Below, in pieces: positions 1-13,000 of a stretch of DNA of 64,000 bases. This DNA comes from Liolophura sinensis. Its lineage: Eukaryota > Mollusca > Polyplacophora > Chitonida > Chitonidae. Numbering within the stretch: the first letter of the stretch is position 1; the number at the start of each line of letters is the position of its first letter. The notes under the pieces are model-generated. The model made no database searches. It had not been told where the DNA came from and worked only from the letters and a program-made list of their open reading frames with translations. The stretch spans positions 15,821,704 to 15,885,703 of the forward strand of contig NC_088304.1 in NCBI RefSeq assembly GCF_032854445.1. The letters are read 5' to 3'. Made by a program: the position numbers and the translations under genes.

Positions 1-1010
1 ACAACCCAGGGCAGAAAGAGTGCAGGCTGCTGGAGAACTGGAGGGATAGTGCAATGACCTCTGAGCTATATATATATATATATACTGTACGTGTGCCTTC
101 AAAACATCCGCTGAATTAGTCTCGGTAAGAAGGGCACATGCGCGAGGTTTGCATTGTGGCCTAGTTTGGCCTGTTGTTCGCAGAGAAAACAGTTGCTTCA
201 CGATATGGAGTATCTACTTTACCCTCACAACGAGATTCATACGCATATATCAGGACAATTACATAATTATGACACTAAAAGAGAACATCGGCTTAAACAT
301 GTTCATGAAATTGCAAAGAACACAATGAACTGCGCATTATTGGTGTTTTTAACAGAAGTGTTTTGGAAATTCGTTTTAGTGCAAAGGTCTACAGCTTGGG
401 CGTCACCGAGAAAAGAATCTTCGGCTTATTGCCGCACCTCCTTTGAACTTCCTTCACCATGCAGTATATGGCTTCTATTGCGAGAACGTCATCCATAGCA
501 ACCTGGTACAGTTTGTTGCCATGAAAACCAAAAGTTCATTAAAATATATTAATTACATACATTATATTTTTAAATAGTGACTAAGAAATGCTTTAAAAAA
601 GAAAATACTTCTCTGGGGGCAATTTAAGAGACACAATTATATGGGCATATGTGGTATGTCTTTATTTCACAAACAAAACTCATGCAAATATTTATCCGGG
701 TCAGGCTCGGTTGTCATGATGAACTCGATTTTGGAGAAGTTTCAAGTAAATGCTGCAAGTGGCCCAATATCCAATTTTGACAAAATTTTGCCTCATATAA
801 AAAGTAATTTGTGTAGAATTAAAGTTACGAGATAATACATTTTCCAGGCTCAGAGAACCGAGCATGTCGACGTGACAAATGTACAAAGTAGTGCAGTGTT
901 TGTTCGAACAAGACAGGCTAAACTCTAGACATGCTGACACAGATAGGGTCATAACGGGCCAGACAAGCTCGTCTTGTTCCTCTGCAGGCATAGTCGATGA
1001 GAGATTCGAT
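1..1010. other. 5' flank / possible 5' UTR of P450-A
   Basis: No protein family is recognisable here. A short TA run lies near 68-85. A pyrimidine-rich stretch ending in CTGCAG at 982-987 makes a plausible 3' splice site 23 bases before the P450-A start codon, so this gene may have an untranslated first exon further upstream. No promoter element can be assigned with confidence. Confidence 0.4.
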
Positions 1011-4000
1011 ATGGATATTTTAGGCCTCATCGACATACCGATATGGGCTGTTATTCTGACGATGATGTGCTCCTTATACTATTTGTAAGTACAACAAGCA
1101 TTGTAATGCAAGCGGTTTTTCCAATCTATACCTTGGTGTCCATAATGTTTACTCTCGAATGTGCATAAGAAAAGAAATTTAGTCATGCAAATCAAAGTTA
1201 TGTAGAACTATACTCTCCAGTCTGTTGTTTGAGTGATAATCTGCTACAATAACAAAATACATTTTAGCATGACTCAGGCAATAAACATTCGGTTACAATT
1301 ATTTATTTATTGATTGATTTATTCATTTATTTGATTGGTGTTTTACGCATTACTCAAGAATATTTCACTTATATGACAGCGGTCAGCATTGTGGTGGGTG
1401 GAAACCGGGCAGAGTCCGGGGGAAACCCACGGCCATCTGCAGGTTGTTGGCAGACCTTCCCACTTACGGCCGGAGAGACCGCACTGGCGAGAGAGTGCTG
1501 GGTCATCACGCTGCGCAAGCGTGCTAACCAACTGAGCCACGGAGGCCCCCTGCTCTCTTGAACGTGTAACACAATCGTTCCCACTACATTTAAACTTCGA
1601 GTTTGGGTGTGTTTCTTTTTTTGTTGAAATGTTTATTATAAGAGTTTGTGTGTGGGACAGCAGTTTGGGTTCTGCTTTACACAGCTTGGAGAAAATCTTT
1701 TGAATAGATCTTCTTTACTCAAACATTACAGAACAAACAAACCCTTCCTGAGAAGGATAATATGTTGAGAAAGAGCGAGGTCACCATATCTCTTGATGTT
1801 TCTTGCGTTCGACTTGAAACACAACACAGTTAGATCGCTAGTGAAGCGGTTGCGAGTTCGAATCCAAATCAGCCGTTATGTGACACTCTGGGAGATGAGG
1901 AAGGAGAATTGTGGAAGTTGGGAAGTGGTGGGGTGGGGGGGGGACACTTGGGTAGGTTGAAGAGCACATTCGTGGAGGTCATGAATCTTTCTCTGAGAGA
2001 TTGTTAAGCACACTCAGGAGGTAAGGGAACACGCTCAGGGAAAATGGAGCACTCTCGGATTGGTGGGGGAACACCATCGGAGGGAGGAAGGGAGCGCAAA
2101 TGTGGAAATGGGGGAGGAGAAGTAAGGAAGCGCAGTCAGCGATGTGCACATTAGGGGCGATGGGGAGCACACTCGGGGAGGTGAGGCATGGCACTAGGAG
2201 AGGTGGGCAAGCAAGCTCGGAGAGGTTGAGGGACACACTTAGGGTGTAGAGCACTCGAGGCGTAGAGCACACTCGTGGTGGGGAGCACATTCGGGGAGCT
2301 TGATGATGTGGAGGAGTGTATTCGGGGTGGTGGGGAAACACACAAGCGAAAATGTAACACACTAGGGGGGCGGGGAAGCACACCAGCAGAAATGAAGCAG
2401 TACACTCGGGCAGGTGGGGCGGGGGGCGGGGGGGCACACCAGCGGAAATGAAAGAGTTCACTCGGGGAGGTGGGGAGGCACACTAGCGAAAATGGAGGAG
2501 GTCACTTGAGAAGGTGAGGGAGAACACTAGCGGTAATGGAGGAGCTCATTTGGGAGGTAGGGAAGCACACCCGTGTGTGTTAAATACTTTCGGCTTTGAT
2601 GTTAAACGCCAAACAAACGTTAAGCAACCCTTCAGTGCATGATTGTATCAATCTCCAAATAAATACTCTCTCAAGCGTCGTTATGTTTTTTTTTTGACAA
2701 CTCTGGTATATGTAAGAAGGCACCCGAGTATTTTCCCCACGGTTATGCCGGCACGAACTGTGGACTTTGAACCCATAACCGGGTCAGTTTGAATACACCG
2801 TGGATTGCACAATACTTACAAGGTCATGGCATGGTATTTGGAGGCAATGTGGTTGATTTGACCTCGGTACGGTTTATTTAATAAAACCTGTTCTGCAATT
2901 TATTGTGCTCATGATATAAGATAATGATCTTTACTTACGTCGGTTTAGTTTTTTCTTTATCTCACACACTCTGCATTTTACGCTGTATTTATGTCTGTCC
3001 AACACACTGGTTTTGTCACTCTCGATTACTGTTCGTTTATATATGTCAGCATGTACTAGTTTTCTTCAATAGTTTTGCCCCAGTATTTTCCCCACGGTTA
3101 TGCCGGCACGAACTGTGGACTTTGAACCCATAACCGGGTCAGTTTGAATACACCGTGGATTATACAATAATTACAAGGTCATAGCATGGTATTTGGAGGC
3201 AATGTCGCGGACATTTTCCGACAACGCCTGTAAGTTTGTACACTTCTGCTTGTGGTTTTTGGTTGACATTAGAATAAATAAATGTATTGAACGCTGAAGC
3301 CGTTGTATACTGGTGAACAAACAGACCAAAACGACAAAGAAAGGACTTGCTCCCGTCTTGATCTTGCAATCACGCGAACAAAATAGGAAATACACGTAGA
3401 TGTGTAATATTAAAGTTTCTATGAAAGTCATGTGAGTTGTTGATGGTTCTATAATTAGCGTCCTTTATGACCTCTATGCAATAAGAAAAAAATTCAAAAA
3501 GGAATTATGGGGCCTATATGGTTACAAATGTTGATCTACAGTTACTGAATTTAATGAATTTATCAGCTTATTGTGTAAGATTCACTAGGGCCTAAATATT
3601 ACAATTTACATGTTTGTAAAGGCTGTACGCGACCTTGTATCCGTTGGATTTGTATAATTTTCGGCTTTCCAGATGGTCTGAGTATTTTTGCAGAGCTTTC
3701 GTGACGTTACTTTGTACAACTAGACCTTACTGGTAGATAGCAAAACGTGACCTTTTCTCCAGTGCTTTAACATTGGCTAGCCATTTTGTTTTAGACGCGA
3801 AAGGAAGGTCATGTGACCCCCAACTTCCTACCCGTCTTACAGAATATACCACTCCACCCAAAACATTCAACAATTGCTTTTCATCTATTATCAACAAGTA
3901 CACGTAAGTTTAAACCTCGGAAATAGCAAGTGTAGAGGCAACACGACTGTGTACCAGGAGGAGTTTCCTTAAGACAATGTTGTGACTTTGGTTAGACCAT

Positions 4001-7000
4001 CAGACGGTGTGTAGGCCTATAGGGTGCATTCACGCTGGATAGCCCCGAGCTCTATCCGCATGTGCGCATGCCCTGGGAGGAAAATATTGTACAAGTAGCT
4101 CTTCCATAACTTCCAAAAACTCAGAATTCGCGCATCCGACTCTCAAATAACGTCGTGTGTATACACTTTTCATTTTGCTCCTTTGGTTGGCGTAATCTTT
4201 TTTCATGAAATCTGATCGGAAATTATATCAGCACTCTGTCAAAGACAGGCAATAGCCTGATTTGCTCAGTTGTGCTAATGTTAATCAAATGGGTCCTTTT
4301 TGGAGTTCCTAACACTGGATTTCTCTGAAAATATGCCTCCGACCTCCAACTCAACTAGTAAATAACGTCATATTTTATCTACGTTCATACTAACTTTTAT
4401 TTTTCTCAATTGATCGGAAAGTATTTCAAACTACGACAAATCGTCTTACAGCATGGTTTCCTTGAGATCACTGTAATAGCCTGACCAAGTCCCGCACACG
4501 TGTCAATGAAACATGTGCTCAAAGATCATTTTATAAGCGATTTGGAACCGTTCTTGGTGACCAGATTGTTACGATGTACGTACATGGAAAAATGCTATAC
4601 ACAGAGGCAATGCATGTCTTCTTTGGAGAAAGCTCATCTTCAGGGTGAGTCTAGCTGATCGTCGGTGACGTACAGTGTGCATCAAAGCGTGACAAGACTG
4701 CATGAAGCCTTTTCATAACTCATCCGTGACCAGGCCGAGTAGTTCTTCTTTGTCTTCTAACTCAATGTTTTGAAACATAGACTCATAAGAACAATGATAG
4801 TTAGTCCAAGTTTATGTTATTGATTACATCCCTCTCTGGTTTTGTTTTGTAGTTACTCCACCGCAAACTTTGGAGTGTTTGAGAAAATTGGTGTTAAGGG
4901 ACCCAAACCATGGCCGGTGGTAGGAAACCTGCACGAGTACATGAAAATGGTATATGGAATAACAGAGAAGATCTATCGCTTAATAGCAATCGGTTTGTTC
5001 AGTGTATTGCTTCCAAGCAATGTGTTAGGACTTGAAAGTTTTTATTTGATTGTTGTACTATTTATTTATTTATTTTCGTGATGATTAAAGCCATTATGAA
5101 GAGTATTTCGCTCATACGACGGTCACCACGTTGTGGTAGAAGAAAACCTGCCAGAGTCCGGGGAAAACCGACAGTCATCCGCTGGCAGACCTTCCCAAGC
5201 TCGAGAGAGAAAGCTACAATGAACCACTGAACTCCTCGCGAACACATTGGTGAGAGGCTTCCTCTTCGGGAGCGGTAGATCCAGGGTCAATCCTGGGTCC
5301 AGTCACATCTAAGACTTTAAAAGAGAAAGTTGTAACTTCCTCGCTTGGCGTTCGGCATGAAGAGGATAGTGCAATGACTGGTTGACCCGTATCAGTATAA
5401 TGTCTCGGGCGGGACAGCTTACTTACCTTCGGTAAGGCGTCTTAGTGAAGCAGCACTCACTCACTCACTCACTCACTCATTGAGGAGACGCTCCTGAGTC
5501 ATTGTGCTGCACCAGCACGCTACAGTGTAACCACAGCCGACTTGTGTATTACGCCGTACTCAGGACGGTACTCATGAATATTTCACTGATACGAGGACAG
5601 TAAGGGTTATGCACTAAGGACACCGGACAGAGACAAAGAAAATCACAGCAACTCGACCACTACCTTACAAACCGCCTTCGTATAGCCGTAGGTGAACCCG
5701 CAGGAGTGGGGTTCGAACTTATGAATGTTAACAAGATTTATATGCAGTTAACCAGGTACATGCAATTGTCACCCAATCATTGCTACATTCCTATGAACGA
5801 AATTGAACACCTCGTTTTTATTAATCAGCTTAAACGTGGAGAAAATAACAAAAATACGTAAAGTTCAGAATGAAAGAGTTTGAGAAGTCTATTACAAATA
5901 TTGTCTTCAACAGTTTTTTCCAGCTTTTCTTTAATTAGAAAAAGACATTTGAAAACACTTTTATGGTTGGTATTTGGGACCACCTCTTGGTATATATTGT
6001 CTTAATAATGCTGTGATGCAATATGTAATGCATGTTTAGTAAATATACTTGTGCTAGAATTGTGACCTTTCAGACAACAAATGAGTTTGGCCTGAATTTT
6101 AATCAAATTTATATGTTTAATATATTCATATATATCATAATTCACAGGAAATGCTTGTGTTTGGATATAAACAGCAAATTTTCATTTAAATAGTTATTAG
6201 ACACGCAACACATCCTTATTTAGAACGTTATTATGCAATGACGACATATACCAACAGGTAGTCCCAAATACCCACCATACACGAATATTTTCAAATATTT
6301 TTCTTTCCTGAAAGAAAAACACGAAAAACATATTAAGGGGCATCTTTAGAAATTACTTTTCGCTCTCTTTCATCTGACATTTACATCAATTTTATGCATT
6401 CTTCTCCGTTAAGTCCTAAATTGCAAGTGCCTAAAAAGTCAACAGAACATTACATAACTCAAATTTTTATTGCCGCATTGTTCCACGATAAAGAAAAACT
6501 CTCTTTTTTGATTACTATGGACTGAGGTGATTAATCTGTATATTGTCCATAGGGACGGAACCAAACAGATTTGTAACAGGTTATTATATTGGACAATACG
6601 CAAAAATTTGCATAAAGTTGAGTTTGGTGTTTTGCTTGTCATTGTGTTTTGACTTGAGGTAATTGTATTGTACCTATCCCAAACTTGTCTGTTCACAAGG
6701 GATTCGTCAAGACTGAAATGGGGTTCTTCAAAAAGTACGGACGAATATTCGGGTAAGTCTAACGAGATACCTGATATGGACTGTTCCACAATGCTTTCGT
6801 AGGCTGAGCTGATTGTAACTACCATGAGATATGAGACACCGTCATGCTGTCATGGTGGTTGCTATCAACTTAGCCTGTACCTGGTACTTAACAACATAGA
6901 TGGCCATGGTTGCCGAATGTAACCGTCTATCCTGTAGGCAGCTTTTATACAGACCAGCATGTCATGTGTAACGTCATAGATGGCGCCTCTTGTAGTATGA

Positions 7001-10000
7001 GATCCTTACATATTAACAGGAAAGACGTAATCGTCCATTACTTTTGAATCACAGTCTGTTCGGCTAAGGTCTGCGACGCTCGTCATTTTCAAACTGTATC
7101 TAATACCGCTTAACCTGGGACTAGGGGCCGTAAAGGCAGCCATGATGCCTTTATGAACAGTTGCAATCAAAGCGCGACTGAGAAACCTTGTTTAATTGTT
7201 ATTTGACCTGGAACTCAATTATGAACTACGAATTTGAACTTTGATATGGAATTCATGCCTTGGATATCCGCTGTCTGCCCGGCATCATTGAAAACTGATG
7301 AGCGCTTCTCCCTTGTGTGTTACCGGCTTTATTTCCTATTCGTATAATTTCTTACATACCTTTGTCTTTGGGAGCCGACATGTTTTGGAAATGGATCTTG
7401 CGATTATCGACTTCGAACGCCCTTTACGGACTACGAATGGTAAACGAATGTTGGACATGACCCTTATATTAGCACTATTGTGGTAATGTCTGCGTTGTGT
7501 TGTAATAAACGTTACGAGGTAAAATACATTAAGAGAAATTATCCTGTTTGACATAGCTTCGTAGTTTTGTTCGATCTAATGACGATTGCCTGTTCGAACA
7601 GGTCAACCGAAGCTCTTGATATTAAACATTGACTACATGTGTTACTTTCTCCTTAGGATTCACGAGGGCCGTTTTCCAGTCCTAGTGATTGCTGATCTGG
7701 ACATGTTGAAGAAAGTAACCGTCAAGGAATTTAACAACTTTACTAACAGACGGGTAAGGAAATGTCAGGCGAATTGATAGCCAGCAACCCCTTGAGCTGG
7801 AAGATTGCTCCATTTACTCTGCCATTGTCCGTCTTTCTAATTGTGCCGAAAGAGACAATTAAAAAATCGTTGGTGTACATTGTTATAAAATAAAACTTAA
7901 AACATGCAAGATGAATATGTCTCTGCAATGCTACTTGAAAGATGTTTTATTTTCTAAAGTAAATGTATTTCAGAGGGAGGGGGGGGGTCGTGGTTCAGTT
8001 GGTTGGCGCGCTAGCGCAGCGTTATGACACAGGCACCTCTCACTAATGTGGTCGCTGTGGGTTCAAGTCCAGCTCATGCTGGCTTCCTCTCCCGCCGTAA
8101 GTGGGAAGGTCTGGCAGCACCCTGCGGATGGTCGTGGGTTTCCCCCGGGCTCTGCCCCGTTTTCTCCCACCATAATGCTGGCCGCCGTCGTATAAGTGAA
8201 ATAGTCTTGAGTATGGCTAAAATACCAATCAAATAAATAAAACAAATGTATATCAGAAGTACGATGTTATATCCCATGTTCTAGCGCTAAGAGGCGTTTA
8301 AGTTGCTAGTATTTGTATGAATAGTTAGAACAATGGCCGAAAGTAGGTAAATGGGCACCGTGGCGAATTCACTGGATTCGTTTGACCATTGTCGTGTTAA
8401 CTACCACACTGTCGTCACTGCCCTGTCTTAACTTCCTGTGCTGTAGTCTTTTGTACACCACGAATAAAATACATAAACATTCATGTACCATTGCATGTTC
8501 ATTTTATTCAGACGCTCGGGGTCGGTGATCGTGACAACCCTCCAAATTCCCAGTTCCTCATCAACTTATCGGACGATGCCTGGAGACATAACAGAAACAC
8601 GCTTACCCCGACATTCAGTGGAGGGAAATTAAAACAGGTACAAGCTCAGTCACACAATCCTGTCATGATGACTACACCGACTTGGTGAACTCATTATTTC
8701 ATTATTCAGTTCCAAACCGATGTAATATGTAGTCCCCTGAGGAATGAAAGCGACGGCAAAGGTATACCTGCAAATATCCATATGTATTAAAAGCTACTAT
8801 TACAGGCTACATGCAGGGTACAAATCCCAGTGAATTTCATGCATTGTCTTAAATATCATACTTTTTGTTAAACAAGTGTATAGTCTAACTTTGGGCTGAA
8901 GAAAATATTACCTTATACAACATTAATGTACTGAAAATAGTACTGAACAGTGGTCTGTGATTTATTGCCTTGAATAGTGGCAAAGGCAATCTCCTTTCGT
9001 GTTACCCTTTTCACTTCACACTCATGTGGTATTCATATTTCCTGTTCAACACAATCTATGTTTTAGGCGATCGATTTTACGGTTTCAAACTTTCGTATCT
9101 CGTGAACGTTAAAACAAATATGAAGTGTCTGTTTGCGCTATACTAGTATGTGTTTGTGTATGCGTACCAAACTAACCGCATAGACTCTCCCTTTCTACAA
9201 TCTATGTTTCAGATGAGTGGCCTCATTTGTAAAGCTGTAGATTCTCTTGTTAAAGTGCTGGAGACAAAAGCAGCAAATAAAGAGCCAGTGGACATAAGGC
9301 AGTAAGTAACAAGCTCTGCACACACAAAAATTGCAGTTATGCAATTATTCCATAACACATTCAAATGCATGTAACAGACAGATAACACTGGTAACTTTAA
9401 TTAACATCCTTTAGGCCACTCCAGAATCGTCCAGTTAATTGTAATAAACATACCTGCACTTTTTTATCATCTCTATTCTGCTTATCACGGCGGTAGTGGG
9501 GTGTATAAGTTGCCACTTTTTAGGCATTTTCATGAATGGTTAGAATAAAACTATATCTGAGGTAAATTAATAATAGGTCGAATTTCAGCGGTTATGCTGG
9601 ACAATTTGCCAAACGTTTTACCATCGTCGCTGCTCTGGTTTTACTCTTTATGCATTAGTTGTTTGTGCTATGCCCACGAAATTTACCATTTATTACAGAT
9701 ACACAGGTGCTTATACCATGAGTGTCATTGCATCTACCGGGTTTGGCATTGACCTGGATGCGCAAGGAGCTCTCCACGACTCGCCCTTTGTAACAAATGC
9801 CAACAAATTCTTCGAAATTTCGATTTTCAAGCCGATTTTCCTGATCTTGCGTAAGTGTTCTTGCATCTAACGCTTCTTTTTCATTTCACATTTTGGATAA
9901 ATACGCTATCTATTAACGGGGATACAGAGCTAAATGCATCTAGCCGCGCGTCCGTAAGCTGGAAGATGATGGATACATTTCTTTCAAACCATCTTTTTTT

Positions 10001-13000
10001 CTTTATTTCTATTATTTCTTTGTGATAGACATAGGCATAACCTTTGAACATGTATTGGCAAATACCTCTGACAACACAATTACGAGAGTAGCGTGGAGAG
10101 AGTGAAATTACGTGGAGGGGAAAAACAAGCAGGTATATCTTCACTCTTTCTTGTATATAATTCTGATACACAATTGTGTCAGTTGAGAAGGGTTTTTAAT
10201 GTCCATTGTCTTTCTGTTCACAGTTTTATTACCATGTGTGACGCCTCTGTTAGAAATTCTGAAGATTAGCTTGTTACCGAGTGATGCGGTAGACTATTTC
10301 AGGAAAGTGTTGTCCCAAGCCCTAGAAGAAAGACGAAAAAATCCTGGGGTACATGTATAAAGATTTATACATTACAAAACGAAGCGGTGAAGGGCAATTA
10401 ATAGACCAATCACTTTAGCCTTGCAATAAACCAAAAAATTGTATCGTTTTTAAACTCATTTCTGTTACAGTTTAGAAATGCGTCCTGGTGTTTACTGTGT
10501 TTAGTAACAAAAGAGATCTGTGTATTATAGTTATTTTTTATTGGTGTTTTATTTCATTGGTGTTTTTCGCCGGACTGAAGAATATTTGACTTGCTACGTA
10601 GGGGCGGAGAGGAAGCCAGCATGAGCTGAGCTTGAATTCACAGCGACCACATTGGTGAAAGGTTCCCTGGTCGTTAGATATTTAGTGCACATGTGAAATG
10701 CTTATATAGTAACGTGAAGGGTGCTATCAATAAACACAAACAGTGCAGTAAATTTGACTTCATTTTATATTAAGTTTAAAAAGCTGATGAATATGTAGAA
10801 ATGCTTGCTACTGTGTATATATCACATTTTTACCACGAAAAAATTTCCCATGTGTATTATAATAAACATATCTCTTTAATCACTAAATGCAGCTCGTTTG
10901 AATAAAGACCACCACACGTTTCTAAACTGTAACAGACTTATGTTTAAAAATAAAACACTTATATTGACATTGTATGTACATTTTCCTATCACAGTAGCAG
11001 AATATTCTGGAGAATTCATCATTGGAAAGTGTCAGATAAGCACTTGATAACTGTCATTTATCATAGGTTTCTGTTATATTGGAGCAAAATTCTTGGTGCA
11101 AAATAAACAATAAAAATATATTAGAGGAAAACAATTATTACGCTGGATGCTGTACGCAAATTAGACTAATGGGAATCCGATTAATCTGAAACTGGGCCAT
11201 GTTTGCGTCTATTTCGAGACCCAAGATAATCTCACTACAGAACGAAGACTCTTTCATTAAACCTTTCATCCCCTTTTTAGAAGTTCAATGACTTCCTGGA
11301 GCTGATGATTACCGCGGAGAAACAAGCACAGTCATGCGTAGTCGACGACGATGACGCTGGAGATACGAAAGACGACACCGTCAACCTTAATGGGCCTTGG
11401 GTGGACAAGCGAAAGGGGAAGGGTAATATTGGTTATTGTTCCTTTCAAAAACTAAGACACAACTCAAGATTGTACTAAGCCGACGGAGTCAAGATGAATC
11501 TGAAGAAATATAATATTATTATTAAATAGAGTTGTTAATTATTGCTCAGCGTTGCGATTCTACAAAGACATTTCAGAACAATGTTTCCGTTGATCACAAA
11601 CCTAGCTCAGACTGAAGTCCGACTTTGTCAAAGCTTTTGATGTTATACATTCCTGAAATTAGGTTTGATATTTAACACCAACAACCTAAGACAACTATTT
11701 ACAGTAAAATAAAAATTCCTGACCTCAGGGAGTTGACTGATCCTGACTGAAGACTTAAACAACTTCATCATTTAAGGAACAGTTACTCTGGCGTTAAAAC
11801 CGTTTTAGTTTTGCATATTATACAGAACACTTACTTATATTAAACTGCTGGTCGAATGCACATTTAACTAGACACTTAGTACAGTAAGTTCACAACAACG
11901 CTCTTCAAAACTATATCAGGAGTATTATTTCTACATCTCTGCTTAAATCAGAACTAAAACAGCTGCAATATACATGTATGCCTATTATGTATTGTTCGCA
12001 CCGTGGCATATATGGATACCGCATATCTTGTTTTTTTTTTTTGTTTTTTTTTTTCTTAAAAATATCGTATAACATTTATTTTCTATTATTTGTCTTCAAC
12101 CGTCATCAATATAACTTTATAACTTAGTTGGGATTGGGTAAGCTCCGTGGAGTTTTATTTCCGCAAATGTTGCGCTTATACATGATATATATTTGTTTAT
12201 ACATGAAAATCAATCATGCTGTCTTACAAGAGAGCTTGACACATTTCTCCCTTTGACCTAATTCTTATTGAAAGGGAATATTCATATAAATATTTGTATA
12301 TTGTATTGTCCAAATAGGTTTGACTAATTCGGAAATATTGGCCGCGGCGATCACGTTCTTTTCGGCCGGATATGAAACGACGGCTACGACATTAGCACAC
12401 GCCTTGTACTTCCTGGCCTTAAATCCGGACTGTCAAGACAGGCTGGTGTCTGCTATTGATGAACATTTTCCTGATGTAAGGTGATCTGTTGCGTTCTAAT
12501 TCCATCGTAGTGCGATGATACTGTATACTGTGCTCACGCAGGGCAATTGTGTACAAATTAAATGGGACTACAGATTCACGTAATGTGTACTTTGTGTACA
12601 CCATCCTTGTGTTTGTGCTTGTACACTTCAAACTCGTAGAGAATTGTGTGCACCTTGTACACATTTTGATTTGAGCTACCCACCACGTATGTACAGAATG
12701 GTACACATTATTTTTCTTTTTGAGAATATATTTGGTGTCCATGAGGTCTTCAGTTGTACATAAACCTTATTATGTGCGAACGACAAAACCAAATTTCAAA
12801 TCATTTCAAAATTGTTATTTCTGATGTAACAAAGTCAAAATATTGCTTGACAACGTGAATTCTAGTTAAGTTATTGTGCAGCAAATTTCTGCTAAAAGAA
12901 CGGAGGGGAAAATACCAAATTTAACGATTAAAATGTTGACTTAAGTCTAAGTTCGCTGCATCATGAGTGATTGTGTAGTAAAATCAAAACTAAGATGAAC

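Noticed and set aside
154-498. 114-residue plus-strand frame near the window start
   Set aside because: No domain, no homologue I recognise and no supporting splice context; treated as chance.
879-1010. Upstream in-frame ATG of P450-A at 879
   Set aside because: It would add 44 residues before a normal P450 anchor, is not matched in P450-B, and is separated from the ATG at 1011 by a likely splice acceptor.
1979-2483. Long proline/serine-rich frames on the minus strand
   Set aside because: They come from the G-rich minisatellite; two overlapping frames both stay open because of base composition.
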